Positions 29,683-41,641 of a DNA stretch of 64,000 bases are shown here, in pieces (position 1 is the first letter of the stretch; each line of letters opens with the position of its first letter). A program made the position numbers and the translations under genes. The stretch covers positions 122,951-186,950 of the forward strand of contig NZ_AXVD01000015.1 in NCBI RefSeq assembly GCF_000482385.1. The letters run 5' to 3'. Under the pieces are notes generated by a model that was not told the DNA's origin, ran no database searches, and saw only the letters and a list, made by a program, of their open reading frames with translations. The stretch comes from Nocardia sp. CNY236 (GTDB lineage: Bacteria; Actinomycetota; Actinomycetes; Mycobacteriales; Mycobacteriaceae).

Positions 29683-31203
29683 TCACCGTCCGTGCTGGGG
29701 CCGCGCGCGAAGTCCGTCCAGAATCTGAGGGCAGAGCATGGTCACGTCGCCGGCACCCATGGTGATCACCACATCGCCCGGCAGCGCCAGCCCCGCGACC
29801 TGACGACCCACTCGAGACATGTCCGGCTGATAGTGCACCGGAACCGTGACCGACTGGGCCACCAGCGCGCCGTTCACACCGGGCAGCGGCTTTTCCCGTG
29901 CACCGTAGACGTCGAGGACGACAACCTCGTCGGCCAGACTCAACGCGTCGCCGAATTCCTGCGCCATGGTTGCGGTGCGACTGTAGAGATGCGGCTGAAA
30001 GACCACGATCACTCGTCCCTGGCGCGACCGAGCACCATCACGCGCCTCTTGTCGCACCAGTTCGGCAGCGGCGCCGAGCACCGCGCGAACCTCGGTCGGA
30101 TGGTGGGCGTAATCATCGAAGACTCGCACACCGTTTTCGCGTCCAGCGAACTGGAACCGACGGTGCACACCACCGAATCCCTCCAATCCTTGCACGATTT
30201 CGCCCACGTCGGCGCCGGCGGCACGAGCAGCGAGCAGAGCGCCCAGCGCATTGAGCGCCATATGCCTGCCGGGTACCGACAGCCGCAGCGTGCGCTCGGC
30301 GGGTTCGTCGGCGAGTTGGAACTGCACGATCCCGCCGACATCACGCGGCTCCCAACTGTGCAACCGGGCGCCTACGGTGACCGGCGCGTCGGCGAGATCT
30401 CCGGAGCCGTAGCCGAGAATCTGGACGTCCTTGCGCGCCAATCGGTCGGCGACCCGCTGCGCCAACGCGCGGGATCCGGGATCGTCCAGACACACCACCA
30501 ACAGACCACCGGGTGCGAGACGGTCGACGAAGTCGTCGAACACCTGCACGTAGGCCTCGTCCGAACCGAAGAAGTCCAGATGATCGGACTCGATATTGGT
30601 GACCACGGTGACATCCGAGTCGTACTGCAGTAACGAGCCGTCGCTCTCGTCGGCCTCGGCGACGAAGATGTCTCCACTTCCGTGGTGGGCGTTGGTGCCG
30701 GCCTCGTTCAGTTCGCCGCCCACTGCGAACGAGGGGTCGAGCCCGCAATGCTGCAACGAGACGATGAGCATCGAGGTGGTCGACGTCTTGCCATGAGTAC
30801 CGGACACGAGCAGTGAGCGATGTCCCCGCATCAGCGCGGCGAGGACGGTTGGACGCAGCAGCACGGGAATGTCGCGGTCGGCGGCTTCGACCAACTCCGG
30901 ATTGGTCTTCGGAATGGCCGCGTATGTCGTGACGACCGCGGTCGGGCCACCGGGAAGCAGGTCGAGTGCGGTCGCATCGTGACCGATCCGCACCTGCGCG
31001 CCCCGCGCTCGCAATGCGAGCACACCGCGGCTCTCCTTGGCATCCGACCCCGACACCGCGCCACCGCGCGCGAGCAGAATCCGGGCGATTCCCGACATTC
31101 CGGCCCCCCCGATACCGACCATGTGCACGCGCGTCAATTCTTCCGGCAGCCCGATGCGGTCGGCGGGGTGTGGTGCGGCCTCGCGTGCGACGATATCGCT
31201 CAT
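29683..31203 (-). CDS. murC: UDP-N-acetylmuramate--L-alanine ligase
   Basis: A 506-aa cytosolic ATP-dependent ligase adding L-Ala to UDP-MurNAc. The Rossmann N-domain has [19 protein letters not shown], the P-loop is [13 protein letters not shown], and [13 protein letters not shown] and [10 protein letters not shown] are Mur ligase signatures. The start overlaps the murG stop by 4 nt. The family member is certain from the GIGGAGMSG motif. Confidence 0.96.
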   Translation of the reverse strand: MSDIVAREAAPHPADRIGLPEELTRVHMVGIGGAGMSGIARILLARGGAVSGSDAKESRGVLALRARGAQVRIGHDATALDLLPGGPTAVVTTYAAIPKTNPELVEAADRDIPVLLRPTVLAALMRGHRSLLVSGTHGKTSTTSMLIVSLQHCGLDPSFAVGGELNEAGTNAHHGSGDIFVAEADESDGSLLQYDSDVTVVTNIESDHLDFFGSDEAYVQVFDDFVDRLAPGGLLVVCLDDPGSRALAQRVADRLARKDVQILGYGSGDLADAPVTVGARLHSWEPRDVGGIVQFQLADEPAERTLRLSVPGRHMALNALGALLAARAAGADVGEIVQGLEGFGGVHRRFQFAGRENGVRVFDDYAHHPTEVRAVLGAAAELVRQEARDGARSRQGRVIVVFQPHLYSRTATMAQEFGDALSLADEVVVLDVYGAREKPLPGVNGALVAQSVTVPVHYQPDMSRVGRQVAGLALPGDVVITMGAGDVTMLCPQILDGLRARPQHGR

Positions 31204-32312
31204 CGCAGCGCCACCTCCTGGGCAATCCGCGCCACCTCATCGGCGGCGTCGCGGTGCCCGGCGCCTGCAGCGGCCCGGCCCATCTCGATAAGCTGTGCGG
31301 GGTCCCTGAGCAGTGGAATCACCTCATCGATCACATACTTCGACGTCAGCTCGGAATCGTGGACGATTCTCCCACCACCCTGACGCACCACCGGACGGGC
31401 ATTGAGTTCCTGCTCCCCGTTGCCGTGTGGTAGCGGGACGTAGAACGCGGGCAATCCGACTGCGGAGACCTCGGCGACGGTCATCGCGCCCGACCGACAG
31501 ACCACTGCGTCGGCGGCAGCATAGGCAAGGTCCATCCGCGACAGATACGGTACAGCCGCATATCGAGCGCCCTGTCGCCCGGAGCTGACCCAACCAGCCA
31601 GTTCGAGCGTGTTCTTGGGGCCGTGCGCGTGCAGCACCGATACTCCCGCGCCGGTGAGTTCCGCCGCGGCAGCGGCCACGGCCTCGTTCACGGTACGGGC
31701 TCCCTGAGAACCGCCGAACACCAGTAGTACCGGGCCCTCGGCGGGCAGGCCGAAGTGGGCGCGGGCACTGCTCCGCAGCGCGGCACGGTCCAATGCAGTG
31801 ATCGATTCGCGCACCGGGATTCCCACCACGCGAGCGTTCGGCAAACCCGAGTCCGGAACGGCGGCGAGCACATGCGCCGCACGACGAGCCCCGATTCTAT
31901 TGGCGATGCCGGCCTTCGCGTTCGCCTCGTGCACGAGAACCGGGACAGGGCGCCGACGCCGCAACGGACTGGCACCCGCCGCGAGGTAGGCCGGTAGCGC
32001 CACATATCCGCCGAATCCGATGATCACATCGGCCTCGACCGACTCGATCACCGCTCTGGTCGCCGCGACCGACGACCACACACGTCCGGGCAGTCGCAGC
32101 AGGTCGATCGTCGGCTTTCGCGGCAACGGAACCGGAGGAATCAATTCGAGCGGATATCCTCTATCGGGAACCAGCCGAGTCTCGAGTCCGCGTTCGGTGC
32201 CCAACGCGGTGACCCGGATCGACTCGTCCAACCGCCGCAACGAGTCCGCCACCGCCAGCGCCGGTTCGATGTGGCCCGCCGTGCCGCCGCCCGCGACGAT
32301 AACCGAGATCAC
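31200..32312 (-). CDS. murG: UDP-GlcNAc--lipid I N-acetylglucosaminyltransferase
   Basis: A 370-aa GT28 enzyme converting lipid I to lipid II on the inner face of the membrane. The N-terminal [15 protein letters not shown] loop binds lipid I. The C-domain has [15 protein letters not shown] and the donor site [28 protein letters not shown] 32312 forms a GTGA overlap with the ftsW stop, which favours it over the longer upstream frame; this start gives [10 protein letters not shown]. Confidence 0.95.
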   Translation of the reverse strand: MISVIVAGGGTAGHIEPALAVADSLRRLDESIRVTALGTERGLETRLVPDRGYPLELIPPVPLPRKPTIDLLRLPGRVWSSVAATRAVIESVEADVIIGFGGYVALPAYLAAGASPLRRRRPVPVLVHEANAKAGIANRIGARRAAHVLAAVPDSGLPNARVVGIPVRESITALDRAALRSSARAHFGLPAEGPVLLVFGGSQGARTVNEAVAAAAAELTGAGVSVLHAHGPKNTLELAGWVSSGRQGARYAAVPYLSRMDLAYAAADAVVCRSGAMTVAEVSAVGLPAFYVPLPHGNGEQELNARPVVRQGGGRIVHDSELTSKYVIDEVIPLLRDPAQLIEMGRAAAGAGHRDAADEVARIAQEVALR

Positions 32313-33751
32313 TTGGATCTTCCCCGTTCTCTTGCGTGATTCACTGGATAGCTCGGCTCCCACGCGCGGGTGGCACGCGCCGACCTGGTGCCACGGCTCT
32401 CCGATGATCGGCGCGGTGCCCGGTCCACACCGTCGCGCGCGCGGCCACCCGCGGATGGTGGCGAGGCCGCGCGGACGGCCTTTCCGGGCGCCCGACCACG
32501 TCGGGCCATCTGCGCGCGAGCCGGCACGTACCGTTCCGGCGTGGGCAACCGCAACAGCCTACTCACACGACCATCGTGGCCGGCCCGCAGCGCCGACACC
32601 GCCTCGGGCTCATGTCGTGCCGCATTCGCGATGAGACCGAACATGAACAATGTGATCGCCAGAGATGACCCGCCGGCAGAGACCAACGGCAGCTGCAGAC
32701 CCGTCACCGGGAGCAATCCGACCACATAGCCGGTGTTGATCAGTGCCTGTGACGTGATCCAGACGGTTGCGGTCGCGGTGAGCAAGCGTAGAAACGGGTC
32801 CACCGAGCGCGACGCGATCCGCAAACCGACGTAGACGAACAGTGCGAACAGACCGATAACCAGTGCACAACCGAGAAAGCCCAATTCTTCGCCGATGATC
32901 GCGAAGATGAAGTCGTTGTGCGCGTTGGGCAGATAGTTCCATTTGGCGCGACTCTGGCCGAGTCCACGACCCCAGATACCACCGTCGGCCAAGGAATACA
33001 TGGCTTGCCGTGCCTGATAGTTGATGCCCTGCGGATCGTCGCCGGGATTGAAATACGCGCGCATACGATCGGAGCGATAGCCCGCCGTCAGTGCGAGCAC
33101 CCCGGCGGCGATCGCGCCGGACAATACGGTCGTCACGAACAGCCGCATCGGCAGACCACCGAACCACAGCAATGCCGCGAGCACGATGCCCAGCGCGACA
33201 GTCGTGGACAAGTTCGGTTGCAACACCACCAGCAGGCATACCAGCAGGCTGGCGGGTACCAGTGGGACCAGCAGGTCCTTGAGGCTCGCACGCTGGGCGC
33301 GGCGGGAAGCCAACAAGTGCGCGCCCCAGACCACGAGCGTCACTTTCACGACCTCCGACGGCTGCACCGAGGCCGGCCCGAGTACCAACCACCGGCGGGC
33401 GCCTTGCACCTGCGAGCCGATGCCGGGAACGAGCACCAAGACCAATGCCAGCACCGAGAGGGCGAACAAGGGGAACGACCAATGTCGCAATACGCGTATC
33501 GGGATGCGCAGTGCCAGGTAGAACAGCACGACACCGATCACCGCGAAGACTGCTTGCCGGACGAACAACGAGTAGGCCGACCCACCGTCGGCGTAGGCCT
33601 CGACACTCGAGGCCGACAACACCATGACCAACCCGAGCACGGTCAACAGTGCGGCGATGGCGACCACCAAATGGAACGACGCGAGCGGGCGCGCCAGCCA
33701 AGCTCCGAATCTCGTTGCCGACTCGCGAGTGCGCCGCGTCGATCCCGTCAT
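32309..33751 (-). CDS. ftsW: Lipid II polymerase FtsW (SEDS family)
   Basis: A 480-aa SEDS glycosyltransferase that polymerises septal glycan with FtsI. About ten TM helices are visible. Signature segments include [20 protein letters not shown], a large extracytoplasmic loop with [31 protein letters not shown] (catalytic Asp region), and [13 protein letters not shown] long Arg/Ala/Pro-rich cytoplasmic tail of about 80 residues follows the last helix, as in other mycolata where it contacts FtsZ. Overlaps murD and murG by 4 nt each. Confidence 0.95.
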   Translation of the reverse strand: MTGSTRRTRESATRFGAWLARPLASFHLVVAIAALLTVLGLVMVLSASSVEAYADGGSAYSLFVRQAVFAVIGVVLFYLALRIPIRVLRHWSFPLFALSVLALVLVLVPGIGSQVQGARRWLVLGPASVQPSEVVKVTLVVWGAHLLASRRAQRASLKDLLVPLVPASLLVCLLVVLQPNLSTTVALGIVLAALLWFGGLPMRLFVTTVLSGAIAAGVLALTAGYRSDRMRAYFNPGDDPQGINYQARQAMYSLADGGIWGRGLGQSRAKWNYLPNAHNDFIFAIIGEELGFLGCALVIGLFALFVYVGLRIASRSVDPFLRLLTATATVWITSQALINTGYVVGLLPVTGLQLPLVSAGGSSLAITLFMFGLIANAARHEPEAVSALRAGHDGRVSRLLRLPTPERYVPARAQMARRGRAPGKAVRAASPPSAGGRARDGVDRAPRRSSESRGTRSARATRAWEPSYPVNHARERGRSK

Positions 33752-35241
33752 AATCGCCGTCCGATGTCACCGTCTTCCAGTGTGCGCACCGCCGCAGCGA
33801 AGCTGCGTCCTCGGTGTGTGTAGTCGGCGAACATATCCAGCGACGCCGCTGCCGGCGCCAGCAGCACGGTGTCGCCACCACGAGCGATCCCGGCTGCGGT
33901 GCGTACCGCACGCGCCATCACCGCCTCGGCCGCCGCCGTCCTTTCTCCCGCGCCCGCGCTGTCACCCATGCCGGCATCGTCCCCCGTGACCAGCTCGACG
34001 ACCAAGACTTCGGGTGCGTGTCGCGCCAGGGCTGCCGCGATCACCGGGGCATCGGCGCCGATCAATACCGCCGCCACCAGCCGATCGGCCACTTCTTCGA
34101 TCAAGTCCTCGACGTGTGCACCCTTCAACTGGCCACCGGCCACCCAGATCACGTGTGGGTGCGCCAGGATCGACGACCGGGCCGCGTGCGGATTGGTGGC
34201 CTTGGAATCGTCGACGAAGTCGACCCCGGCCACTGCTCGCACGAAAGCGGAACGATGCGGACCGACCTTGTGCTCGGTCAAACCCTCCCGGACGAATTGC
34301 GGGACCACCTCGATCGCCCGCGCCAGCGCCGCCGCGGCGAGCGCATCGGCGACGCCCGCCGGACCGGGCGGACTGATATCGCCGACTTCGGCGAGGATCG
34401 CCGCCTTGGTGAACGCGCGGTCGAGCAGCTTGCCGTCGACCACGCCGAGTTCACCGTCCGCGGGAACACCGACCCGGAAGCCCACGGTACGGCGAGCCTT
34501 GGATTTGCGGGCGAGCGCGGCCGCAACGGGATCGTCCAATCCGACCACACCGACCCGACCGCTCAGCGCGCGCGCCTTGGCTGCAGCGTAGGCGTCCAAA
34601 CCGCCGTGCCAGTCCAAGTGATCCTCGGCGACATTGAGTACCACGCCCGCCTCCGGGCGTACCGAGGGCGCCCAATGCAATTGGAACGACGACAGCTCGA
34701 CTGCCAGGACTTGAGGACCTGGGTTGCGCCGCAATGCGTCCAGTATCGGGAGGCCGATATTGCCGCAGGCGATGCTGGCGATACCGGCGGCCCGCAAGAT
34801 CGCATGAGTCATCTGGGTCGTGGTGGTCTTGCCATTGGTGCCGGTCACCACCAGCCACTTGCGGACCGGTCCGTAGATCCTGGCCTGATCGACCCACCAT
34901 GCGAATTCGACATCACCCCACACCGGGGTGCCTTCGGCAACCGCCGAGGCGAGCACCGGCGAATCCGGCCGCCAGCCCGGACTGGTGATCACCAACGCAA
35001 ATCGGCTCCAGTCGGCGGTTTCCAGCTCGGTACTGGCCGCCACATCCACGCCCAACCCGGCGGCCTCGGACAGTGCTGCGGCAGAGCCGTCGGTGACCAC
35101 TGGTCGCGCGCCGATTTCGTGCAGCGGCTCGATCAGCGAGCGACCGGACACCCCCCAGCCAGCAACCAAGACCTCCCGCCCACGGAGGAATTCCAGCATG
35201 GGTCCTAGCGAACGCAACGCTCGCGAAGAATGTTCAACCAT
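33748..35241 (-). CDS. murD: UDP-N-acetylmuramoylalanine--D-glutamate ligase
   Basis: A 497-aa ATP-dependent ligase adding D-Glu. The N-domain has [17 protein letters not shown], the P-loop is [13 protein letters not shown], and [23 protein letters not shown] and [12 protein letters not shown] are MurD hallmarks. [13 protein letters not shown] follows in the C-domain. Possible starts are GTG 35250 (GTGA overlap with mraY), ATG 35241 (used) and ATG 35199, the last aligning best with mycobacterial MurD ([14 protein letters not shown]). A Thr/Ala/Gly insertion after [10 protein letters not shown] is also seen. Confidence 0.93.
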   Translation of the reverse strand: MVEHSSRALRSLGPMLEFLRGREVLVAGWGVSGRSLIEPLHEIGARPVVTDGSAAALSEAAGLGVDVAASTELETADWSRFALVITSPGWRPDSPVLASAVAEGTPVWGDVEFAWWVDQARIYGPVRKWLVVTGTNGKTTTTQMTHAILRAAGIASIACGNIGLPILDALRRNPGPQVLAVELSSFQLHWAPSVRPEAGVVLNVAEDHLDWHGGLDAYAAAKARALSGRVGVVGLDDPVAAALARKSKARRTVGFRVGVPADGELGVVDGKLLDRAFTKAAILAEVGDISPPGPAGVADALAAAALARAIEVVPQFVREGLTEHKVGPHRSAFVRAVAGVDFVDDSKATNPHAARSSILAHPHVIWVAGGQLKGAHVEDLIEEVADRLVAAVLIGADAPVIAAALARHAPEVLVVELVTGDDAGMGDSAGAGERTAAAEAVMARAVRTAAGIARGGDTVLLAPAAASLDMFADYTHRGRSFAAAVRTLEDGDIGRRL

Positions 35242-35246
35242 CTCGT

Positions 35247-36323
35247 TCACCCGACCGCAGAGAGATATTCGCTGTAGAACAGACCGAGCCCAACCGCGGA
35301 GGCGATTGCGGCCAGCAGCCAGAACCGGATGATCACGGTGGTCTCGGCCCACTTGCTGAGCTCGAAGTGATGGTGGAACGGCGCCATTTTGAACAACCGG
35401 TTTCGTGTCGTGCGGAAGACTGCCACCTGCAACATCACCGACGCCGCCTCGGCCACGAACAACGCACCGATCACGACCATCAGCAATTCGGTCCGGGTGG
35501 TGATGGACAGCCCGGCCAGCAGACCGCCCAGGGCCAGTGATCCGGTATCGCCCATGAAGATCTTGGCGGGGGCGGCGTTCCACCACAGGAAGCCTATGCA
35601 CGCCGCAGTACCCGCCGCGCAGACCAAGGCAAGGTCCAGCGGATCGCGCACGTTGTAGCAACCGGTTTCGGGCTTGGTCTCACAGGCATGGTAGTACTGC
35701 CAGAACGTGATGACGACGTACCCGCCCAAGACCAGGCTCATCGATCCGGCGGCCAGTCCGTCCAGCCCGTCGGTGAGATTCACCGCATTGGACCATGCGA
35801 TGACCAAGAAACAGGCGAGGAGCAGAAACCAAACGACACCCATGGTCAGTGTGCTGATATCACGCACATAGGACAGGTGCCTACTCGCGGGGGTCAATCC
35901 ACTCGCACCGGGAAACTGCAGAGCGAGAATGCCGAAGGTCACTCCAGCAGTGCCCTGCCCGAGGTATTTGCCCGCCGCGGTGAGCCCCAGATTGCGTTGC
36001 TTGCGAATCTTGATGAAGTCGTCGATGAAGCCCACCGCACCCAGCGCGGTGGCCAAGCCGAGTACCAGCAGCGCCGACGCAGACGGCCCGTCGGCGTCGT
36101 AGCCGATGCCGATCAGATGGGATCCCAGGTAGCCCGCCCACATGCCGACCAGGATCGCGACGCCTCCCATGGTCGGCGTGCCGCGTTTGGCTTGATGGCT
36201 GGCCGGCCCGTCGACCCGAATCTCCTGGCCGAAGCCCTGCTTGGCGAACAGCCTGATCAACAAGGGAGTGAGCAGGATCGACACCGCCATGGCGATCGCC
36301 GCGGCGAAGAGAATCTGTCTCAT
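35247..36323 (-). CDS. mraY: Phospho-N-acetylmuramoyl-pentapeptide transferase (MraY/MurX)
   Basis: A 358-aa polytopic enzyme making lipid I from undecaprenyl (or decaprenyl) phosphate. Conserved features are [27 protein letters not shown] with the Asp pair, [28 protein letters not shown] and the MAPFHHHFE motif. About ten TM helices. ATG 36323 overlaps the murF stop by 4 nt; the upstream in-frame extension is non-conserved. Confidence 0.96.
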   Translation of the reverse strand: MRQILFAAAIAMAVSILLTPLLIRLFAKQGFGQEIRVDGPASHQAKRGTPTMGGVAILVGMWAGYLGSHLIGIGYDADGPSASALLVLGLATALGAVGFIDDFIKIRKQRNLGLTAAGKYLGQGTAGVTFGILALQFPGASGLTPASRHLSYVRDISTLTMGVVWFLLLACFLVIAWSNAVNLTDGLDGLAAGSMSLVLGGYVVITFWQYYHACETKPETGCYNVRDPLDLALVCAAGTAACIGFLWWNAAPAKIFMGDTGSLALGGLLAGLSITTRTELLMVVIGALFVAEAASVMLQVAVFRTTRNRLFKMAPFHHHFELSKWAETTVIIRFWLLAAIASAVGLGLFYSEYLSAVG

Positions 36324-37858
36324 TCGGCCGCCTCCGTGTCGTGTCCTACTGTGTTCGCTCGGGCCGTGCGACGCTCCGCGACGACCTCCGGATCGGTCAG
36401 ATGTTCGGCAACCTGCCACAAGCCGACCGACTTCGATGCTTTGACCAGCACGACGTCACCGGGCACGACCTCGGTGTCCAACAGCGCGAGCGCCGCATCG
36501 ATATCCGCAACGCGAACCGATTCCTCGCCCCACGACCCTTCCATCACAGCTCCTTGGTGCAAGGCCCGCGCCGGTCGTCCGGTGCCCACGGCGACCACCC
36601 GACCGACATCCAGTCGCACGGCGAGGCGCCCGATGGCATCGTGCTCGGCAACCGATGCCTCCCCGAGTTCGGCCATCTCGCCGAGCACTGCCCAACTGCG
36701 GCGCGGCGTCCGGCCTGCGCGTGCCATGCTGACCAGCGCTTTGAGCGCAGCGCGGACCGAATCCGGGTTGGCGTTGTACGAATCGTTGACGACGGTGATC
36801 CCATCGGCGGTGGTTCGCACGTCCATACGGCGAGCCGACACCGCGCGTGCACCGGACAGGGCCGTGGCCACGCTGCCGAGGTCTGCGCCGCATTCCAGCG
36901 CGACCGCAATCGCCGCCAGCGCATTGCCCACCTGGTGCTCACCATGGACCGCCAATCGCACCTCGGCGCTGGCCGTGGCGGCATGCACGGTGAACGTGGC
37001 CCGGGCCTGGTCGTCCAGACGAATATCGGTGGCGCGGACATCGGCAGTCCGTGCCTGTCCGACCGTCACCACCCGGGCCGATGTGCGCGCGGCCATGGCC
37101 GCGACGCGGGGATCGTCGGCATTGAGCACCGCGAGCCCGGAGGAGGGCAAGGCATCCACCAACTCGCCCTTGGCCTGTGCGATGACGTCTCGACTGCCGA
37201 ACTCACCGATATGCGCGGTGCCGACATTGAGCACGACACCGATACTCGGCGGCGCCACCTCGGTCAGCGCTGCAATATGCCCCGGACCCCGCGCCGAGAG
37301 CTCGAGCACGAGGAACCGCGTGTCGGCGTCGGCGCGCAGCGCGGTCCAGGGATGGCCGAGCTCGTTGTTGAACGAACCCGGCGGAGCGACCACCGAACCC
37401 AGCGGAGTGAGTGCAGCGGCCAAGAGGTCCTTGGTCGACGTCTTGCCGGACGAGCCGGTGACGCCGACAACGGTGAGGCCACCACTGTGCGCCAAGCGCA
37501 CCGTGCTGGCGCGGGCGAGTGCTCCGAGCGCAGCGAGCACGGCAGCGCCGGAGCCGTCCGAATCGTGACTCACGACAACTGAATTCGACGGCACTCCACC
37601 GTGGTCGGGTGGGACCACGATGGCCGGCACACCGAGAGGCCGCGCGGCCAGCACCGCAACCGCGCCCGCCTCGATCGCCGCGCCTGCATAGTCGTGGCCG
37701 TCGGCGTTGCGGCCCGGCAGCGCCAGGAACAGATCACCGAAACCAATGCGGCGCGAATCGAATTCGACCGTTCCGGTCACTCGCACCTCCGGGTCTGCGA
37801 CATCGCGCAGCGTGCCGCCGACGATGTCGGCGACCTCCCGCAGTGTCATCTCGATCAT
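36320..37858 (-). CDS. murF: UDP-MurNAc-tripeptide--D-alanyl-D-alanine ligase
   Basis: A 512-aa ATP-dependent ligase adding D-Ala-D-Ala. It starts [15 protein letters not shown], a typical MurF N-domain. [16 protein letters not shown] binds UDP, the P-loop is [14 protein letters not shown], and [16 protein letters not shown] is the MurF signature. Overlaps murE and mraY by 4 nt each. Confidence 0.95.
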   Translation of the reverse strand: MIEMTLREVADIVGGTLRDVADPEVRVTGTVEFDSRRIGFGDLFLALPGRNADGHDYAGAAIEAGAVAVLAARPLGVPAIVVPPDHGGVPSNSVVVSHDSDGSGAAVLAALGALARASTVRLAHSGGLTVVGVTGSSGKTSTKDLLAAALTPLGSVVAPPGSFNNELGHPWTALRADADTRFLVLELSARGPGHIAALTEVAPPSIGVVLNVGTAHIGEFGSRDVIAQAKGELVDALPSSGLAVLNADDPRVAAMAARTSARVVTVGQARTADVRATDIRLDDQARATFTVHAATASAEVRLAVHGEHQVGNALAAIAVALECGADLGSVATALSGARAVSARRMDVRTTADGITVVNDSYNANPDSVRAALKALVSMARAGRTPRRSWAVLGEMAELGEASVAEHDAIGRLAVRLDVGRVVAVGTGRPARALHQGAVMEGSWGEESVRVADIDAALALLDTEVVPGDVVLVKASKSVGLWQVAEHLTDPEVVAERRTARANTVGHDTEAAE

Positions 37859-39438
37859 GAAACCGTCAAGTCCTCCGCCTGATTGCCGTGTGGACTCAGT
37901 CTCTCCAATGCGGCCGCCAGTACCTCGCGGTCGTCGAACGGATGCTTCACCCCGTGGATCTCCTGCCCTGCCTCATGTCCTTTTCCTGCGATCAGCAGCG
38001 CATCACCGGGGCGTGCCCACGCCACGGCGGCCGCGATCGCTTCGGCTCGGTCGCCGATGACCCGCACCTCACCGCGTTCGGCCTCCGGCACTGCCAGCGC
38101 ACCCGACCGCAGAGCGGCCCGGATGGCCGCTGGATCCTCGGTGCGAGGATTGTCGTCGGTGATGATCAACAAATCGGCGCCGCGGGCGCCTGCGGCGCCC
38201 ATCAGCGCCCGCTTGGCCGCATCGCGGTCTCCTCCGGCGCCGACCACCACCGCAAGCCGTCCCCTGGTGTCTGCCGCGAGATGACCTCGCAGTGTGGCGA
38301 TCACGGACTCCAACGCCGCGGGCTTGTGCGCGTAGTCGACCATCGCCAGGAAGTCCTGCCCACGGTCCACCCGCTGCATCCGGCCCGGCACATCCACGGT
38401 TGCCAACGCGGGCGCGGCGACCGAAGCCTCGACCCCGTCCGCAGCGCATACGGCAAGCGCGAGCAAGCCATTCGCGACATTATAGTGACCGGGCAGACGC
38501 AACCGCACCGCAACCTCACCCTGTGGCGCGGAGACCATGAAATCTTGTTCACCGCTATGGGTCGACACCGTGCCCGTGACGGTCCACGTGGCATCCCGAA
38601 CAGTCGAGACGGTGACCGGGCCGGCCAACCCGGAAGCGAGTCGTTGGCCCCACTCGTCATCCACACAGACCACAGCGGTGCGCGCCGCCACCGGCGAATC
38701 CGGTTCGAACAACTTGCGTTTGGCAGCGAAGTAGTCACCGAAGTCGGCATGAAAGTCCAGATGATCCTGTGACAGATTGGTGAACGCCCCGACTGCGAAT
38801 CGGACCCCGTCGACACGCCCCAACGCCAAGGCGTGACTGGACACCTCCATCACCACCGCATCCACGCCTTGCTCGACCATGAGAGCGAACATCGCGTGCA
38901 ATTGCGGCGCCTCGGGAGTGGTCAGCGCGCTGGGCACCCGCCGGCCACCCATTCTGGTCTCGATGGTGCCGATGAGGGCGGTGGCGCGGCCGGCAGCCGC
39001 CAGACCTGCCTCGACCAAGTACGAAGTCGTCGTCTTGCCCGAAGTACCGGTGATCCCGATGATCCGCAACCGGTCGGACGGGTATCCGTAGACCGCCGCG
39101 GACAGTTCCCCGAGCACCGCTCTCGGGTGGTCGTGCGTCAACACCGGCACCGAGAGATCGCCAGCGGCCGCGGCGCCGGCAGCGTCGGTCAGAATCGCGA
39201 CCGCGCCCCGAGCGATCGCATCACGCGCGAAACGGGCACCGTGGGCACGTGCGCCCGGCAATGCCGCGAAAAGGTCGCCGGGAAGTATCGCCTGCGATCG
39301 CTGCTCTATCCCGGTGACCGACACACCGGACACATCCCACGCCTGGCTCACCGTAGCCCCCACGACGGCGGCCAGCGACGACAGCGACGTCGACGGCGGA
39401 TACTCTGGCCGCAAGGCGTGCGGTTGACCGGACTGCAC
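37855..39438 (-). CDS. murE: UDP-MurNAc-L-Ala-D-Glu--meso-diaminopimelate ligase
   Basis: A 527-aa ligase adding the third stem residue. The P-loop is [14 protein letters not shown], and [14 protein letters not shown] and [11 protein letters not shown] are Mur signatures. DDNPRTEDP is the DNPR motif that selects meso-diaminopimelate over lysine, as expected for mycolata. GTG 39438 has the ribosome site AAAGGAG about 10 nt upstream. First gene after a 304-bp gap and a terminator-like hairpin, so it probably has its own promoter. Confidence 0.95.
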   Translation of the reverse strand: MQSGQPHALRPEYPPSTSLSSLAAVVGATVSQAWDVSGVSVTGIEQRSQAILPGDLFAALPGARAHGARFARDAIARGAVAILTDAAGAAAAGDLSVPVLTHDHPRAVLGELSAAVYGYPSDRLRIIGITGTSGKTTTSYLVEAGLAAAGRATALIGTIETRMGGRRVPSALTTPEAPQLHAMFALMVEQGVDAVVMEVSSHALALGRVDGVRFAVGAFTNLSQDHLDFHADFGDYFAAKRKLFEPDSPVAARTAVVCVDDEWGQRLASGLAGPVTVSTVRDATWTVTGTVSTHSGEQDFMVSAPQGEVAVRLRLPGHYNVANGLLALAVCAADGVEASVAAPALATVDVPGRMQRVDRGQDFLAMVDYAHKPAALESVIATLRGHLAADTRGRLAVVVGAGGDRDAAKRALMGAAGARGADLLIITDDNPRTEDPAAIRAALRSGALAVPEAERGEVRVIGDRAEAIAAAVAWARPGDALLIAGKGHEAGQEIHGVKHPFDDREVLAAALERLSPHGNQAEDLTVS

Positions 39439-39742
39439 AGAAACCAGGCTCCTTTCGGGGGCGGCGATCGACGTGTCAGGTTACCGGCGACCCATCACCG
39501 TGGGACCATGCGCCCCACCGCACAGTCACCGAGGTCGCCCACCGCACCCTACGGCCTCGTCTTCCAGCCACGACCACGCCACGCGGCACTCGGCACGCCA
39601 CGGGTCGAAACCTGGAGCCGACCTACCGGCTCGCGAATCACGAGCGCTCCCGATCAATGCGCCGAGCTGCGAGTTCGGCCATGGCCACCCGATACTCTCC
39701 GTCCCGATCGGCGCGCTCGATCCGAAGCAGGCTGGGGTGGGA
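39439..39742 (-). promoter_or_regulatory. Gap between ftsI and murE
   Basis: A 304-bp stretch with no convincing gene; a 14-codon frame is too short to support. On the minus strand TAACCT lies about 50 bp before the murE start and could be a -10, but no -35 matches. In M. tuberculosis several unrelated genes occupy this place, so the gap is a known break in the cluster. Confidence 0.4.
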
Positions 39743-39755
39743 TCACCCCGCCTGC
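39727..39755 (-). terminator. Terminator-like hairpin overlapping the ftsI stop codon
   Basis: GCAGGC-T-GGGGTG (39727-39739) pairs with CACCCC-GCCTGC (39744-39755), a 12-bp stem with one bulged base and a 4-nt loop. The ftsI TGA (39745-39743) lies at the loop edge. There is no U-run. Confidence 0.6.
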
Positions 39756-41641
39756 AGCACGAATCGCTGTGGAGGCTGCGCCGACGGCGGAACACGGTCG
39801 CGTTGCAGCGCCCAGGAGGCGATGTTGTGGAACAACGGAGCGGCCGAACCACCCCCGCTGCCGTCGGAACTTCGAACCGGTGCGTCGAGCATCAGGCCGA
39901 TCACATACCGCGGGTTTTCCGCGGGCACCATGCCCGCAAACGTGATCCAGAACGACGAGGTGGAATAGCATCGGCAGCTGGGGTCCACCTTCTGCGCGGT
40001 TCCGGTCTTGCCCGCTACCTGATAGCCGGAAATCGCTGCGGGCCACCCGGTGCCGTTCTGGTTGGCATTGAGGGGGTCACGCTGGACAACCGCTTGGAAC
40101 ATGGTCCGAATCGTCGCCGCGGTCTGTGGGCTCACCACACGTACACCATCGGGCTGCGGGTGCTCGGTGCGGGTGCCGTCGGGAGCGATTTCGGCCCGCA
40201 CGATCCGGGGTGGGATGCGGACACCGTCATTGGCGATGGCCTGGTACATAGCGGCCATTTGCAACGTGGTCAACGAAAGCCCCTGCCCGATGGGCAGGTT
40301 CGCGAAGGTACCGCCCGACCACTGCGCTCGGTCGGGCATGAGTCCCGAACTCTCCCCGGGCAATCCGATCCCGGTACGCTGGCCGATCCCGAACCGCTGG
40401 GTCATCTCCGCGAAGCGATCCTCACCCACCCGCTGGGCGAGCATGAGCGTACCGACGTTCGAGGATCGACCGAAAACACCGGTCGTGGTGTATTGCTCGG
40501 TACCGTGCGACCATGCGTCGTTCACCGTGACTCCGGCCATCCGAATCGCGCCGGGAACCCGATGCACCTCATCGGGATCGGTCACGCCGTATTCGAGGGC
40601 TGCCGCCGCGGTAACGATCTTGTGCACGGAACCGGGTTCGAAGGTGTCGGTCACCGACGGGTTGCTCAGGTCGGCGTCGACCCATCGCTCGGGTCCGAGG
40701 GACGGGTTGAAGGTGTTGTCGTTGCTCATGGCCAGGACCTGCCCGGTCTTGGCGTCCAGGACGACCGCGGAGGCCGCACCCGCACCGGAGAGCTCTCTGG
40801 CCTGCTGCACCTGTTGCTGTACGTAGTACTGCAGATCCGAATCCATGGTCAACTCGACCGCGGACCCATCGACTGCGGGGTGTTCGTCTCGCCAGCTGCC
40901 CGGGATGACGGTGCCATCGGAGCCGCGATCGTAGGTGGAGGACCCATCGGTTCCGGCCAGCACCGAATCCATCGCCGCTTCCAGCCCGACTTGTCCGTGA
41001 CCGTCCCAGCCGGTAGCGCCGATCACATTCGCCGCCAGCGAACCGCCCGGGTACACCCGGATACTCTGCTGCTCGGAGCCGACATGGGCGAATTTGTCGG
41101 TGATCTCACTCGCGACCCGCGAATCGACATTGCGAGCCAGATACACGAACGGCTCGTCGCTGCGCAGCTTCGCCAAGAGATCCGCCTCCGAGGGAGCGTC
41201 ACTGCCCACCTTCTCGTGGATGGTACGGGCGATGGCGCGCAGGCGGGCGTCCGGATCGGGTGCGGCATCGTCGGCAGCCTTGGCTTCGACCAGCTGCCGC
41301 CGCACTCGAACCGGTTGGAAGGTCAAGGCTTTCGCGGAGACGGTGAACGCCAGCGGTTTACCGTGGCGATCGGTGATCGACCCGCGGGTGGCCGGGTCCA
41401 GGTGGTGTGTGGTTCGCTGGCTCGCTGCCTGTGCCGACAGTCGAGGAGCAGCGACACTCTGCACCCACAACAGCTGCAGCGCAACCACGGCGAGCGCGAT
41501 CAACATGACCACGCGGCCGACGCCGAGACGCAGCCGATACGGGCGGGCCGCGACCGTTGCGCTGGACCGGCGCGGCGGGTGCACCGCCCGCGACCCAGAC
41601 GGCTGGCGGCGCCGACGCGGCGCCGACCGCGCGGGGGTCAT
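39743..41641 (-). CDS. ftsI: Septal peptidoglycan transpeptidase FtsI (PbpB, PBP3)
   Basis: A 632-aa class B penicillin-binding protein. It has a long basic cytoplasmic leader, one TM helix (VVMLIALAVVALQLLWVQSV, about residues 44-63), a dimerisation domain with RGSITDRHGKPLAF, and a transpeptidase domain. The active-site SxxK is SVHK at 338-341 within DTFEPGSVHKIVT, SxN is in FGRSSNVGT, and KTGTAQK begins at 545. Overlaps the ftsL-like gene by 4 nt. Confidence 0.95.
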   Translation of the reverse strand: MTPARSAPRRRRQPSGSRAVHPPRRSSATVAARPYRLRLGVGRVVMLIALAVVALQLLWVQSVAAPRLSAQAASQRTTHHLDPATRGSITDRHGKPLAFTVSAKALTFQPVRVRRQLVEAKAADDAAPDPDARLRAIARTIHEKVGSDAPSEADLLAKLRSDEPFVYLARNVDSRVASEITDKFAHVGSEQQSIRVYPGGSLAANVIGATGWDGHGQVGLEAAMDSVLAGTDGSSTYDRGSDGTVIPGSWRDEHPAVDGSAVELTMDSDLQYYVQQQVQQARELSGAGAASAVVLDAKTGQVLAMSNDNTFNPSLGPERWVDADLSNPSVTDTFEPGSVHKIVTAAAALEYGVTDPDEVHRVPGAIRMAGVTVNDAWSHGTEQYTTTGVFGRSSNVGTLMLAQRVGEDRFAEMTQRFGIGQRTGIGLPGESSGLMPDRAQWSGGTFANLPIGQGLSLTTLQMAAMYQAIANDGVRIPPRIVRAEIAPDGTRTEHPQPDGVRVVSPQTAATIRTMFQAVVQRDPLNANQNGTGWPAAISGYQVAGKTGTAQKVDPSCRCYSTSSFWITFAGMVPAENPRYVIGLMLDAPVRSSDGSGGGSAAPLFHNIASWALQRDRVPPSAQPPQRFVLQAG

